Counted from the first letter of the stretch, positions 21,849 through 31,853 are shown. The stretch is 64,000 nt of DNA from Catellatospora sp. TT07R-123 (GCF_018327705.1 NZ_BNEM01000002.1:3348001-3412000), one strand, 5' to 3'. Program-made: numbers and translations. Notes: generated by a model not told the origin, from the sequence alone.

Positions 21849-23147
21849 GTGTCCCCCATCCGAAGGCGCCTCTTCGCGTCCGCCATCGCCGCCGCGGCCG
21901 GTTTCGCCACCGTCGCCTGGGGCCTGTTCGTGCCCACCGCGCAGGCCGCGGCCGCGGGCTGCCAGGTCACCTACCGCGTCTCGTCCCAGTGGGGCGGCGG
22001 CTTCACCGCCGACGTCGCCCTGACCAACCTCGGTGACCCGGTCACCGCCTGGACCCTCAAGTGGACCTTCCCGGCGGCCGGACAGGCCGTCACGCAGGGC
22101 TGGAACGCCACGTTCAGCCAGAGCGGCAGCCAGGTCACCGCCGTCGACCTCGGCTACAACGGCAGCCTCGGCACCGGCGCCAGCACCTCGGTCGGGTTCA
22201 ACGGGGCGTGGACCGCGGCCAACCCCGTACCCGCGAGCTTCACGCTCAACGGCGTGACCTGCACCGGGACGACCACCCCGACCTCGCCGTCGGCCTCGCC
22301 CACCCGCAGCGCCTCGCCGTCGCCGTCCCCCTCGCGCAGCGCCTCGCCGTCGCCGTCGCCCTCGCGGTCGGCGAGCCCGAGTCCCAGCAGCAGCCCGAGT
22401 CCCAGCAGCGGCTGGAACCCGCCCGCGAACCTGGTGCAGCCGCTCAACGAGGTGTGGGCGCACTACGAGAGCACGTACAACCAGCTCTACACGTTCCGCA
22501 ACTACGGCTGGGACCAGGTCATGGCCGGGGGCGGCCAGATCAACTACTGCGTACGCTGGGACTCCGCCGCCCACGTCACCGCCACCCAGCGCGACCAGAT
22601 CCAGACCGCGCTCGCCCGGCAGTTCAAGAAGTGGATGGACGTGATGGCCGGGCACAACGGCTGGCCGTACGCGAACGTGCCGGTCAAGGTCGTCGGCTGG
22701 GCCGTACGCGACCGCGCGACGCTGGAGTGGACCGACAACTCCGTCGACGTGTACGTCAACAACATCCGCGAGAACGCGCCGCAGTGCGGCGAGCCGTGCG
22801 GGCGCTTCTTCCACCAGGACGGCAACTACTCCGGCTGCCCCGGCGGCGCCTCGCACCACTACGACATGTCGCTGTGGCTCACCGCGGGCATGACCGGCGG
22901 GGCCGGCGGCGACTGGGGTCAGCGGATCGGCAGCGAGTACTTCACCGGCAACCTGAACACCGACAACATCCACATCCTGCTGCACGAGATGGGCCACAGC
23001 TTCGGGCTGGACGACTTCTACGACTGGACGCCGACCGGCCAGTGCTGCTTCATCATGAACGCGGGCAGCGCGACGTACATCACCGAGTTCGACAAGTGGA
23101 TGCTGCGCGACTGGTGGCGCCACCTGAAGTCCCGCTGGGGCTACTGA
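21849..23147 (+). CDS. Secreted zinc metalloprotease with N-terminal cellulose-binding module (CBM2)
   Basis: 432 residues from a GTG. Residues 1-35 are a signal peptide (ends AQAAA). Residues about 37-137 are a CBM2 (GCQVTYRVSSQWGGGFTADV, QGWNATF, SFTLNGVTC, with Cys at both ends). About 140-195 are a Ser-Pro-rich linker with repeated SPSPSRSA units. About 200-432 are a metzincin-like domain with LLHEMGHSFGLDD near residue 378, that is H-E-x-x-H-x-x-G-x-x-D, the zinc motif in which Asp replaces the third His, as in snapalysins. Paired Cys (QCGEPCG, QCC) suggest disulfides. Most CBM2 partners are glycosidases; a protease is unusual. The CebR-like operator implies induction by cellulose breakdown products. 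Confidence 0.85.
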   Translation: MSPIRRRLFASAIAAAAGFATVAWGLFVPTAQAAAAGCQVTYRVSSQWGGGFTADVALTNLGDPVTAWTLKWTFPAAGQAVTQGWNATFSQSGSQVTAVDLGYNGSLGTGASTSVGFNGAWTAANPVPASFTLNGVTCTGTTTPTSPSASPTRSASPSPSPSRSASPSPSPSRSASPSPSSSPSPSSGWNPPANLVQPLNEVWAHYESTYNQLYTFRNYGWDQVMAGGGQINYCVRWDSAAHVTATQRDQIQTALARQFKKWMDVMAGHNGWPYANVPVKVVGWAVRDRATLEWTDNSVDVYVNNIRENAPQCGEPCGRFFHQDGNYSGCPGGASHHYDMSLWLTAGMTGGAGGDWGQRIGSEYFTGNLNTDNIHILLHEMGHSFGLDDFYDWTPTGQCCFIMNAGSATYITEFDKWMLRDWWRHLKSRWGY

Positions 23148-23252
23148 CCCCACCCCGGACCCGGGGCGCTCCCACCCTTCCCCGACGGGCGCGCCCCGCC
23201 CCACCTCGCCCCCTCCACCCACACCCCACCCCGCTTTACACTGACTCTTCAC

Positions 23253-23317
23253 ATTGACGCTGGCCTATCACATCGACTTCGATCTTGCCCCAGTCCACGT
23301 AATAGGCCAGCGTCTAT
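23253..23317. repeat. Dispersed 65-bp palindromic element, copy B
   Basis: Left arm ATTGACGCTGGCCTAT (23253-23268), right arm ATAGGCCAGCGTCTAT (23302-23317). Same length and flanks as the copy at 14004-14068 (shared CACATCGA after the left arm, ACGTA before the right arm). One T-A pair of copy A is C-G here, a compensating change. It lies 105 bases past the metalloprotease stop in a convergent gap. Confidence 0.8.
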
Positions 23318-23351
23318 CAAAAGCGCCGCCCCGGCAGCAGCGGACGGCATG

Positions 23352-23417
23352 GTGATCGGCGTTCTCGGTCAGAATGCGCACTTCCAGGTCAGCAAACGAC
23401 CCGAAACGGCGATCTTG
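23352..23417. repeat. R1 palindrome, copy 2
   Basis: GTGATCGGCGTTCTCGGTCAGA on the left and ACCCGAAACGGCGATC on the right, with a diverged centre. Same family as 21648-21712, in the convergent gap between the metalloprotease and the DMT transporter. Confidence 0.65.
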
Positions 23418-23447
23418 ACCGAGGAAACGAACGCCGACGGCGGCTGA

Positions 23448-23527
23448 CAGCGGCAGCCGGGGTCAGCGGCAGCCGGGGTCAGCGGCAGCCGGGGTCAGCG
23501 GCAGCCGGGGTCAGCGGCAGCCGGGGT
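23448..23527. repeat. Five tandem copies of a 16-bp unit
   Basis: The unit CAGCGGCAGCCGGGGT is repeated five times exactly (start points 23448, 23464, 23480, 23496, 23512) and continues partly into the DMT transporter stop codon at 23527-23529. The array therefore abuts the 3' end of that gene. A slippage-type minisatellite; not a CRISPR array (no spacers). Confidence 0.9.
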
Positions 23528-24426
23528 CAGCGGCGGGATAGGCCTGCGACTGCGGCCAGCATCAGGCCCGCTCCGGCGGCGGCCAGCGCCGTCAGCCGCT
23601 CCCCCAGCAGCCCGACCGCGATCAGCACCCCCGCCACCGGCTCCAGCAGCGTCACCACCGCTGTCACCGTCGCCGGGACCGCCGTCACCCCGGCGAAGAA
23701 CAGCCGGTATGCCAGCGCCGTCGGCACCGCCCCGAGGTACAGCAGCCAGGCCCCCGTGACCGCGACCGCGGACGCGGCGGGCAGCAGCCCCTCCCACGCC
23801 GCCAGCGGCGCCACGCACAGCGCCGCCACCACGAACGCCGCCGCCGTGACCGAGGACAGGTCTCCGCCGGTACGCCGCGAGTAGATCGTGACCACCGCGT
23901 ACCCGGCCGCCGACAGCACCCCGAACGCCGCCCCGAGCAGCGGGTTCTCCCCCGCCGTCCCGGCCGAGCCGACCAGCGGCACCAGCCCGGCCAGCGCGGC
24001 GCCGATGTAGGCCGCCCGCGCGACGGTCAGCGCCTCCCCGAGCACCACCCGCGCCGCCAGGGCGATCACCACGGGGCAGGCCCCGAGGGTCACCACGGTG
24101 CCGACGGCGAGCCCGGCGTACGCGATGGAGCCGTAGTAGGCGGTCTGGTAGATCGCCAGCCCGACGCCGAGGACGAGGGCGTGGCGCGGGCGGACGGGGG
24201 TGCGGTCGCGGGTGAGGGCGCGCAGGCCGTACAGCATGAGGATGCCGCAGACCAGGCGCCAGAACGACACCGCGAGCGGCCCGAGGCCGCTGGTGCGGTA
24301 GAGCACCGTGGCGACGGCGCCGCCGGTGCCCCAGGCGACCGCGGCGGTGCCGACGAAGAACAAGCCGCGCCCGTACGACGCGGTCGTGCTCGCGCGGTCC
24401 AGCGCGAGCCCGGTTGAGGACTCCAT
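23527..24426 (-). CDS. EamA/DMT-family transporter
   Basis: 299 residues with ten predicted membrane segments in two EamA repeats (about 15-145 and 165-295): GTAAVAWGTGGAVATVLYR at the start of repeat 1, and PTALAYRLFFAGVTAVPATVTAVVTLLEPVAGVLIAV in repeat 2, the latter typical of RhaT/YdcZ-like metabolite exporters. Substrate unknown. The stop codon lies at the edge of a five-copy 16-bp tandem repeat. Convergent with the metalloprotease gene. Confidence 0.85.
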   Translation of the reverse strand: MESSTGLALDRASTTASYGRGLFFVGTAAVAWGTGGAVATVLYRTSGLGPLAVSFWRLVCGILMLYGLRALTRDRTPVRPRHALVLGVGLAIYQTAYYGSIAYAGLAVGTVVTLGACPVVIALAARVVLGEALTVARAAYIGAALAGLVPLVGSAGTAGENPLLGAAFGVLSAAGYAVVTIYSRRTGGDLSSVTAAAFVVAALCVAPLAAWEGLLPAASAVAVTGAWLLYLGAVPTALAYRLFFAGVTAVPATVTAVVTLLEPVAGVLIAVGLLGERLTALAAAGAGLMLAAVAGLSRR

Positions 24427-24618
24427 TTTCCTGCTTCTCCACTGTCTCGATGGCCGTCGGATTCCGCGTACGCGGACGGGCCACCGGCGTGCGGCCTAGG
24501 CCGTCACGGCAGTGGGCGACGCCGTCCGCTCAGCGGACCGGCGGGGAGATGATGGAGTGCGCCATGGCACCGATGCTGCCCCGGAATGCGGCGGACCGCC
24601 AAACGGTTACACCACATC

Positions 24619-24930
24619 GTGAGAATCCTGGAGGAGTACGAACGCGGCCGCCTGTTCTTCGACTACGGCGACTACATCACCGCGGCCGGCATCCTCGCCG
24701 ACGTCGTCGCCGAGGTGCCCGAGGACGTCGCCCCGCGCCTGCTGCTGGCGCGCGCCTACTACCACTCGGCCCAGCTGCACCGGGCCGAGGAGCAGCTGCG
24801 GCTGGTCATCGACCGCGACCCGGCCGAGCACTACGCCCACCTGATGCTGGGCCGCACCCTCCAGCGCCAGAGCCGCCACGACGAGGCCCGCCGCCACCTG
24901 CGCCTGGCCGAGGCGATGGGCGCCTGCTGA
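24619..24930 (+). CDS. Small tetratricopeptide-repeat protein
   Basis: About 103 residues (113 if the ATG at 24586 is used). It is built of roughly three TPR units: RLFFDYGDYITAAGILADVV, PRLLLARAYYHSAQLHRAEEQLRLVIDRDP, and AHLMLGRTLQRQSRHDEARRHLRLAEAMG. TPRs mediate protein-protein contact; no other domain or signal peptide is present. The GTG at 24619 is chosen because the preceding codons look unlike the repeat. A strong hairpin follows (24997-25034). Confidence 0.7.
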   Translation: MRILEEYERGRLFFDYGDYITAAGILADVVAEVPEDVAPRLLLARAYYHSAQLHRAEEQLRLVIDRDPAEHYAHLMLGRTLQRQSRHDEARRHLRLAEAMGAC

Positions 24931-24947
24931 CCTCGGCCGGGGTTGGC

Positions 24948-25034
24948 ATGATCACCGTTTTCGGTCAGATCTGGCAGCTGGACGGCACATCTTGACCCGG
25001 ATCAGCGATCTACCCAGCGTGATCGCTGATCCGG
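24948..25034. terminator. R1 palindrome copy 3 ending in a perfect 14-bp hairpin
   Basis: The left part (ATGATCACCGTTTTCGGTCAGA) belongs to the R1 family. CCGGATCAGCGATC (24997-25010) then pairs perfectly with GATCGCTGATCCGG (25021-25034) around ten bases. It lies in the convergent gap between the TPR gene and the DUF gene ending at 25063, so it is likely a two-way terminator. Confidence 0.65.
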
Positions 25035-25062
25035 AACGGCCGACCGGCCCGGATGGAGCCGG

Positions 25063-25557
25063 TCAGCCGTGCTTGTACGACTCGACCACGATGCCGGTGC
25101 GGCGCACGGTCACCTGAGCATGGTCGCCGAACGCCTCCAGCAGCACGTCGGCGAAGACGTCCGCGAGCAGGGCGTCGCCCAGCTCCCGCACCCGGCCGTA
25201 GCGCTCCTGCTGCTCGCCCTCGTACGGCCCGAGCTGCCGGGACCAGCCGTCGCCCTCCCGGCGGTGGCCGCCCAGCGAGGGGTGCGGGTCCTCGTATTCG
25301 GCCACCCGCAGCTCGTCCCGGTCGAGCTCATCGTCGTCGGCGGCGGTACGCACCCAGAACCCGTAGATCCCGAACACGCACGGGTCGCCGTCGTTGAAGT
25401 ACGGCGTGTACTGCCGCCAGCCGAACTCCACGATCTTCTCGTCGTCCAGCAGTGCCCGCAGCAGCGGCTGCAGCTCCGACAGCGGGCGCTGCGGCACCCG
25501 GTCGGACTTCGTGATGGTCCCCTCGACCGGGATGCCCAGGAAACTGGTGTGGCTCAA
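25063..25557 (-). CDS. Protein of unknown function, second gene of a coupled pair
   Basis: 164 residues if translation starts at a TTG (25557) that overlaps the upstream stop; GGAGAGGA lies six bases before it, and no ATG or GTG nearby fits. No family is recognised. It has a hydrophobic-acidic N-terminal half (LSELQPLLRALLDDEKIVEFGWRQYTPYFNDGD), an FGIYGFWV strand, a highly charged middle (DDDELDRDELRVAEYED) and a C-terminal helix GDALLADVFADVLLEAFGDHAQVTV. No signal peptide or membrane segment. Coupled to the gene at 25554-25916. Confidence 0.65.
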   Translation of the reverse strand: MSHTSFLGIPVEGTITKSDRVPQRPLSELQPLLRALLDDEKIVEFGWRQYTPYFNDGDPCVFGIYGFWVRTAADDDELDRDELRVAEYEDPHPSLGGHRREGDGWSRQLGPYEGEQQERYGRVRELGDALLADVFADVLLEAFGDHAQVTVRRTGIVVESYKHG

Positions 25558-25916
25558 CGGTTGTCCTCTCCGAGCAGTACCGACAGCGGCACCTGCCTGC
25601 GCTGCGCACCGGACATCCACGGCTTGATCGGCATCCCGTCGAGGTAGTCGGCGGGCGACGGCAGCCAGCCCAGGTCCTCCAGGATGTGCCGTTCGGCGAT
25701 CAGCCGCACCGGGACGCGCTTGCGGCCGACCTCCAGCGTGGTGCCGAAGATCCGCTGGCAGAGGTACACGCCCATGGTGTGGTGGTACATCGCCCGGTGC
25801 CGCACGTCCCCGATGACCTGCTTGGAGGAGTCGATGAACTCCTCGATCGCCAGGTAGTCCTCCGGCTCGCCGCCCCACTTGCGGGCGGCCGACTGCGCGT
25901 GGTGCCACGAATTCAT
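25554..25916 (-). CDS. Protein of unknown function (DUF6915-like)
   Basis: 120 residues starting MNSWHHAQSAARKWGG. The pattern of conserved His residues (WHHAQSA, RHRAMYHHTMGVYLCQRIFG) and the segment VPVRLIAERHILEDLGWLPSPADYL with MPIKPWMSG at the C-terminus resemble small actinobacterial proteins grouped as DUF6915. The clustered His could bind metal. The stop overlaps the TTG of the following gene. Function unknown. Confidence 0.7.
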   Translation of the reverse strand: MNSWHHAQSAARKWGGEPEDYLAIEEFIDSSKQVIGDVRHRAMYHHTMGVYLCQRIFGTTLEVGRKRVPVRLIAERHILEDLGWLPSPADYLDGMPIKPWMSGAQRRQVPLSVLLGEDNR

Positions 25917-25980
25917 GGCGCGCACGCTAAATCGCACCCCCGACAGTCCCCGCTGAGCCTCGGGCGGCGCCGACTCACGC

Positions 25981-26042
25981 TGCAGTTTCGGGGAAAGTGC
26001 TGGAATTTCGGCCGGAGTTCGTGCAGTTTCCCCGAAACTGCA
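25981..26042. repeat. Dispersed TGCAGTTTCGGGGAAA palindrome (family R3), copy 1
   Basis: TGCAGTTTCGGGGAAA (25981-25996) and TTTCCCCGAAACTGCA (26027-26042) are a perfect 16-bp inverted repeat around a 30-base centre (AGTGCTGGAATTTCGGCCGG...). It lies between the start of the DUF6915-like gene and the stop of the epoxide hydrolase. Other copies are at 42875-42936 and 61634-61695. Confidence 0.85.
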
Positions 26043-26081
26043 CGAACCCACCGCGCCCCGCAGGACGCACCGCGCGCGCGG

Positions 26082-27224
26082 TCAGCCGTCGGCGCGCAGG
26101 GGGCGGAAGAACTCGCGCATGTCCTCGGCCACCTGGTCCGGTTCCTCGAACGCGACGAAGTGGCCGCCGGAGACCAGCGGATGGAAGAAGCGCAGGTCGG
26201 TGTAGGTGCGTTCGGCCAGCTCGCGAGGCATGCCCTGATCGGCCAGGCTGACGCTCACCCCAGCGGGCACCTTGACCTGCGGCAGCACCGGCTCGTGGTG
26301 CTCGTCGTAGTACGGCCGCATCGCGGTCCCGACGGTCTCGGTCACCCAGTACAGCGTGATCACGGTGAGCAGGTCGTCCTTGCTCCAGCGGCGCTCGATC
26401 TCGCCGCCGCAGTCGCTCCACGCCCGGAACTTCTCGACCAGCCACGCCGCCAGTCCGGCGGGCGAGTCCAGCAGGGCCGCCGTGAGCGTGTCCGGCCTGG
26501 TGCTCTGCAGCTCGGCGTAGGCCTCGCCGCCCTCCCACTTCGCCTTCAGCCAGTCCAGGAACGCGTCCTCGGCCGGGGACAGGCCGGTGCGGCGGGAGCG
26601 GGGCGGGTAGGCGGCGTGTGCCGCGTACAAACCGATGATCTTTTCGGGGTGGCGGGCCGCGAGCCAATCGCTCACGCCCGCGCCGACGTCCTCACCGGAC
26701 GTCCCGAACCGGCGGTAGCCGAGCCGGGTCATCAGTTTCGCCCACATGTCGGCGGTCCTCGGTTTCGTGGACGGGCCGTCGTGCGGCAGGTCGCTGAACG
26801 CGTACCCAGGCAGCGACGGGATAACCACGTCGAACGCGTCCGCCCGGTCGGCCCCGGATGCCGCCGGATCGGTCAGCAGCGGCACCAGTTTCAGCATCTC
26901 CGCGAAGGAGTACGGCCAGCCGTGCGTCACGATCACCGGCAGCGGCTCCGGCCCGCCCTCGGGCCGCCTGCCGCGCACATGCACGAAGTGCACCGTCTGC
27001 CCGTCGACCTCGGTCAGGAACTGGGGGTACGCGTTGAGCCGCTGCTCCTGCGCCCGCCAGTCGAACTCCTCGGCCCAGTAGTCCAGCAGCTCGGCCAGGT
27101 AGTCGGGATCGGTGCCCGCATCCCACGCCTGGGCGCCGCTGCGCCGCCCGAACCGCGTCCGCACCACCCGCTCCCGCAGGTCGTCCAGAACCCCATCAGA
27201 CACCTCGATCAAGAACGGCCGCAC
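26082..27224 (-). CDS. Epoxide hydrolase, alpha/beta fold with EHN domain
   Basis: 380 residues, similar in layout to microsomal-type epoxide hydrolases. The N-terminal EHN lid domain (about 1-110: FLIEVSDGVLDDLRERVVRTRF, YLAELLDYWAEEFDWRAQEQRLNAYPQF) precedes an alpha/beta hydrolase core. HGWPYSF gives the oxyanion hole, GTSGEDVGAGV carries the nucleophilic Asp, and the His is in VSGGHFVAFEEPD near the C-terminus. It opens epoxides to diols. The physiological substrate is not indicated by the neighbours. Confidence 0.88.
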   Translation of the reverse strand: MRPFLIEVSDGVLDDLRERVVRTRFGRRSGAQAWDAGTDPDYLAELLDYWAEEFDWRAQEQRLNAYPQFLTEVDGQTVHFVHVRGRRPEGGPEPLPVIVTHGWPYSFAEMLKLVPLLTDPAASGADRADAFDVVIPSLPGYAFSDLPHDGPSTKPRTADMWAKLMTRLGYRRFGTSGEDVGAGVSDWLAARHPEKIIGLYAAHAAYPPRSRRTGLSPAEDAFLDWLKAKWEGGEAYAELQSTRPDTLTAALLDSPAGLAAWLVEKFRAWSDCGGEIERRWSKDDLLTVITLYWVTETVGTAMRPYYDEHHEPVLPQVKVPAGVSVSLADQGMPRELAERTYTDLRFFHPLVSGGHFVAFEEPDQVAEDMREFFRPLRADG

Positions 27225-27268
27225 AGGCAGATTCTGCCACGCCGTCCGGTTGACACTAGGCCTACAAC

Positions 27269-27309
27269 AAACGCCCTCCCCACTTCGACAGCAAGCGAGG
27301 AGGGCGTTT
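27269..27309 (-). terminator. Terminator of the DUF1508 gene
   Basis: AAACGCCCTCC (27269-27279) pairs with GGAGGGCGTTT (27299-27309). On the minus strand the stem begins right after the DUF1508 stop codon and is followed by a T-rich stretch, a classical Rho-independent layout. Confidence 0.75.
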
Positions 27310-27311
27310 AC

Positions 27312-27692
27312 CTACCAGCGCGCGGAGCTCGAAGCCGCCGAGCGCGTCTTGTCCACGATCTCCGCCGACCAGGCGTTGCCCTTCACGGACTCCGCAGCCG
27401 CGTTGGCTGCCGAGTGGCTCGTGTAGGTCTCGGATGCGGAGATGAGGATCTTGTTGTTATCCGCCCAGACGCGCCACGACCACGGCTGGTAGCCCGCGTT
27501 CGACCTGAAGACTTCGAACCGGAGCTGTCGCGCCGAGGTCTTGAGAAGCCGCGCCATCTCAAGCGCGTGCTCCTTCCGGACCAGGGTCTCTGACCTTGCC
27601 AGGACGTCATAACCGTTCCGGCCCACGATGCGCCAGTAGTACGGCTGCGCCACACTCCCAGAGTCGTGGACTTCGAACCTCAAGTTCGACAT
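27312..27692 (-). CDS. DUF1508 (YegP/UPF0339) family protein
   Basis: 126 residues containing two DUF1508 units: RFEVHDSGSVAQPYYWRIVGRNGYDVLARSE (first) and RFEVFRSNAGYQPWSWRVWADNNKILISASETYTS (second), each a small beta-beta-alpha module ending in an Ala-rich helix (SAANAAAESVKGNA). The second unit ends with the usual VKGNAWSAEIVDKT. The start at 27692 has GGAAGGTG upstream; an in-frame ATG at 27857 would add 55 unconserved residues. A good promoter and two NrdR-like boxes lie upstream (27888-27969), so this gene may be co-regulated with the ribonucleotide reductase. Biochemical role unknown; codon use is less GC-rich than its neighbours. Confidence 0.82.
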   Translation of the reverse strand: MSNLRFEVHDSGSVAQPYYWRIVGRNGYDVLARSETLVRKEHALEMARLLKTSARQLRFEVFRSNAGYQPWSWRVWADNNKILISASETYTSHSAANAAAESVKGNAWSAEIVDKTRSAASSSARW

Positions 27693-27887
27693 GGCCGTGC
27701 ACCTTCCTGCCTGACCGACGTACGCGATCACGCAGACAAGCCATCCACGACCCAGGATGTCCGGTGTGGTGTACACCAGGGAACACACCCGTGTAGGGTC
27801 TCGGTGCAGCCGTCGCAAAGTTGCACTGAGCCCTGAGTGGATGTCGAGCCTCGACATCTGGTCGGGGCTCTACTCGTCTCATCGAAG

Positions 27888-27916
27888 AACATAAGCCTTG
27901 AGTCGACCGCAGTCAA
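27888..27916 (-). promoter_or_regulatory. Sigma70-type promoter facing the DUF1508 gene
   Basis: On the minus strand, TTGACT (27916-27911) and TATGTT (27893-27888) are separated by exactly 17 bases, a near-consensus promoter. The transcript would start near 27881 and carry about 190 bases of leader before the DUF1508 start, or about 25 bases before the ATG at 27857. Confidence 0.65.
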
Positions 27917-27924
27917 GGCCTCAA

Positions 27925-27969
27925 CCACAACATCTGGTAGGCAGTTACCGCTCATGCCACAATATGTAG
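27925..27969. promoter_or_regulatory. Pair of NrdR-like boxes
   Basis: CCACAACATCTGG (27925-27937) and CCACAATATGTAG (27957-27969) match each other and the boxes upstream of nrdR (CCACAAGATGTGG) as CCACAAnATnTnG. Their offset is 32 bases, about three helical turns, the spacing known for NrdR operators. They lie immediately upstream of the minus-strand promoter at 27888-27916. Confidence 0.55.
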
Positions 27970-28025
27970 TAGACGATGGCCTTGGTGCTCGTGGCGTTTC
28001 ACGAGCACCAAGGCCATCGTCTACT
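27968..28025. terminator. Perfect 26-bp hairpin downstream of nrdJ
   Basis: The arms 27968-27993 and 28000-28025 are perfectly complementary over 26 bases around the loop GCGTTT. The hairpin lies 78 bases past the nrdJ stop (minus strand) and touches one NrdR-like box. It is much longer than an ordinary terminator, so an RNA processing site or small RNA is also possible. The rest of the 27693-28102 gap holds no convincing gene. Confidence 0.7.
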
Positions 28026-28102
28026 GTTCGGACTCCACGAGGTCCAGGCGTAGCAGTCCTAGCCACTCCTTCAGCACATACGCGGAAGCACTACCTGACT
28101 GG

Positions 28103-30916
<2,814 letters not shown>

Positions 30917-30989
30917 GTCAGCCCCCTAAGGTCAACGGTTCAACAACAACTTCAACTGCAAAAACTGCAAACACGTTCTGGTACGGGCC

Positions 30990-31520
30990 TCAGCCCGCGA
31001 CCTGCCCGGCCCCGGCGCCCATGGCGGCGTCCTCGGTGACGTCCGGCCCGGCAGCTTCCTGCCCCGGGACGGGCTGGTTATGCCGCCGCAGCGACTCGAT
31101 CTCGCGGATGAAGTCGTCGGCGGACTGGAAGTCCTGATAGACGGAGGCGAACCGCAGGTAGGCGACCTCGTCGAGGTCCCGCAGCGGCCCCAGGATGGCC
31201 AGGCCGACTTCCTGGCTGGGCACCTCGGCGGCGCCCCGGGCGCGCACCACGTCCTCGACCCGCTGCGCCAGCAGCGCGATCGCGTCCTCGGCGACCGGCC
31301 GGCCCTGGCACGCCTTGCGCACCCCGTTCATGATCTTCGAACGGCTGAACGGCTCGGTCACGCCGCTGCGCTTGACCACCGACAGGACCGTCTCCTCGAC
31401 CGTGGTGAACCGCTTGCCGCACTCGGGGCAGTGGCGGCGGCGCCGGATCAGGGCGCCGTCCTCGGCCTCCCGGGAGTCGACCACGCGGGAGTCGGGGTGT
31501 CGGCAGTACGGGCATCGCAT
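30990..31520 (-). CDS. nrdR: Transcriptional repressor NrdR
   Basis: 176 residues. The zinc ribbon [38 protein letters not shown] (four Cys) binds DNA. The ATP-cone follows (about 49-139, [24 protein letters not shown]) and senses ATP/dATP. NrdR represses ribonucleotide reductase genes when dATP is high. The start at 31520 has GGAGGTGA six bases upstream. The C-terminus extends about 25 residues beyond the ATP-cone in a Gly/Ala-rich tail. Two operator boxes lie 145-190 bases upstream. Confidence 0.96.
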   Translation of the reverse strand: MRCPYCRHPDSRVVDSREAEDGALIRRRRHCPECGKRFTTVEETVLSVVKRSGVTEPFSRSKIMNGVRKACQGRPVAEDAIALLAQRVEDVVRARGAAEVPSQEVGLAILGPLRDLDEVAYLRFASVYQDFQSADDFIREIESLRRHNQPVPGQEAAGPDVTEDAAMGAGAGQVAG

Positions 31521-31664
31521 CGCTGTCACCTCCACGTCGTCGTCACCGTCCGGGTGGTGCGGCACTGCTCCGGGCATGACTTCGCCGACGGTCGCCAACG
31601 CGGCCGCCAACGGGTACAACGACGGAGAGTGACTCGGCCGTTCCCCCACGAGATGGGCTCTGAA

Positions 31665-31711
31665 ACCCAATCTGTGGGTGGTCGGCTCGACACCACCACA
31701 AGATGTGGGGT
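31665..31711. promoter_or_regulatory. NrdR box pair of the nrdR-nrdJ operon
   Basis: ACCCAATCTGTGGGT (31665-31679) and CCACAAGATGTGGGG (31696-31710) share the core CAAnnTGTG at an offset of exactly 31 bases, three helical turns. This matches the arrangement known for NrdR operators in Streptomyces and E. coli. They lie upstream of nrdR. Confidence 0.75.
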
Positions 31712-31841
31712 TGAACTTATGCCCCACGGGCCCCGGTCGCAAGTTGGCGCGCCCATTTCTGGGACGTGTCGCGAGCAACAACACGCACCGTCACCCGCCC
31801 GGGGCGAACCGGTGATCAAGCATCGACACAAATGGAGGATC

Positions 31842-31853
31842 GTACAGATGTTT
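31842..31853. promoter_or_regulatory. lexA: LexA (SOS) box upstream of lexA
   Basis: GTACAGATGTTT differs by one base from GTAC-N4-GTTC, the arrangement seen at recA in this window, and by two from the consensus GAAC-N4-GTTC. It is 122 bases ahead of the lexA start, consistent with autorepression. Confidence 0.55.

Noticed and set aside
23448-23527. Possible CRISPR array
   Set aside because: Units are 16 bp, exactly adjacent with no unique spacers, and no cas genes are present; a simple tandem repeat.
27693-27857. N-terminal extension of the DUF1508 protein to an ATG at 27857
   Set aside because: The added 55 residues are not DUF1508-like, and the ATG at 27692 has its own ribosome-binding site; kept as an alternative because the mapped promoter would also fit it.
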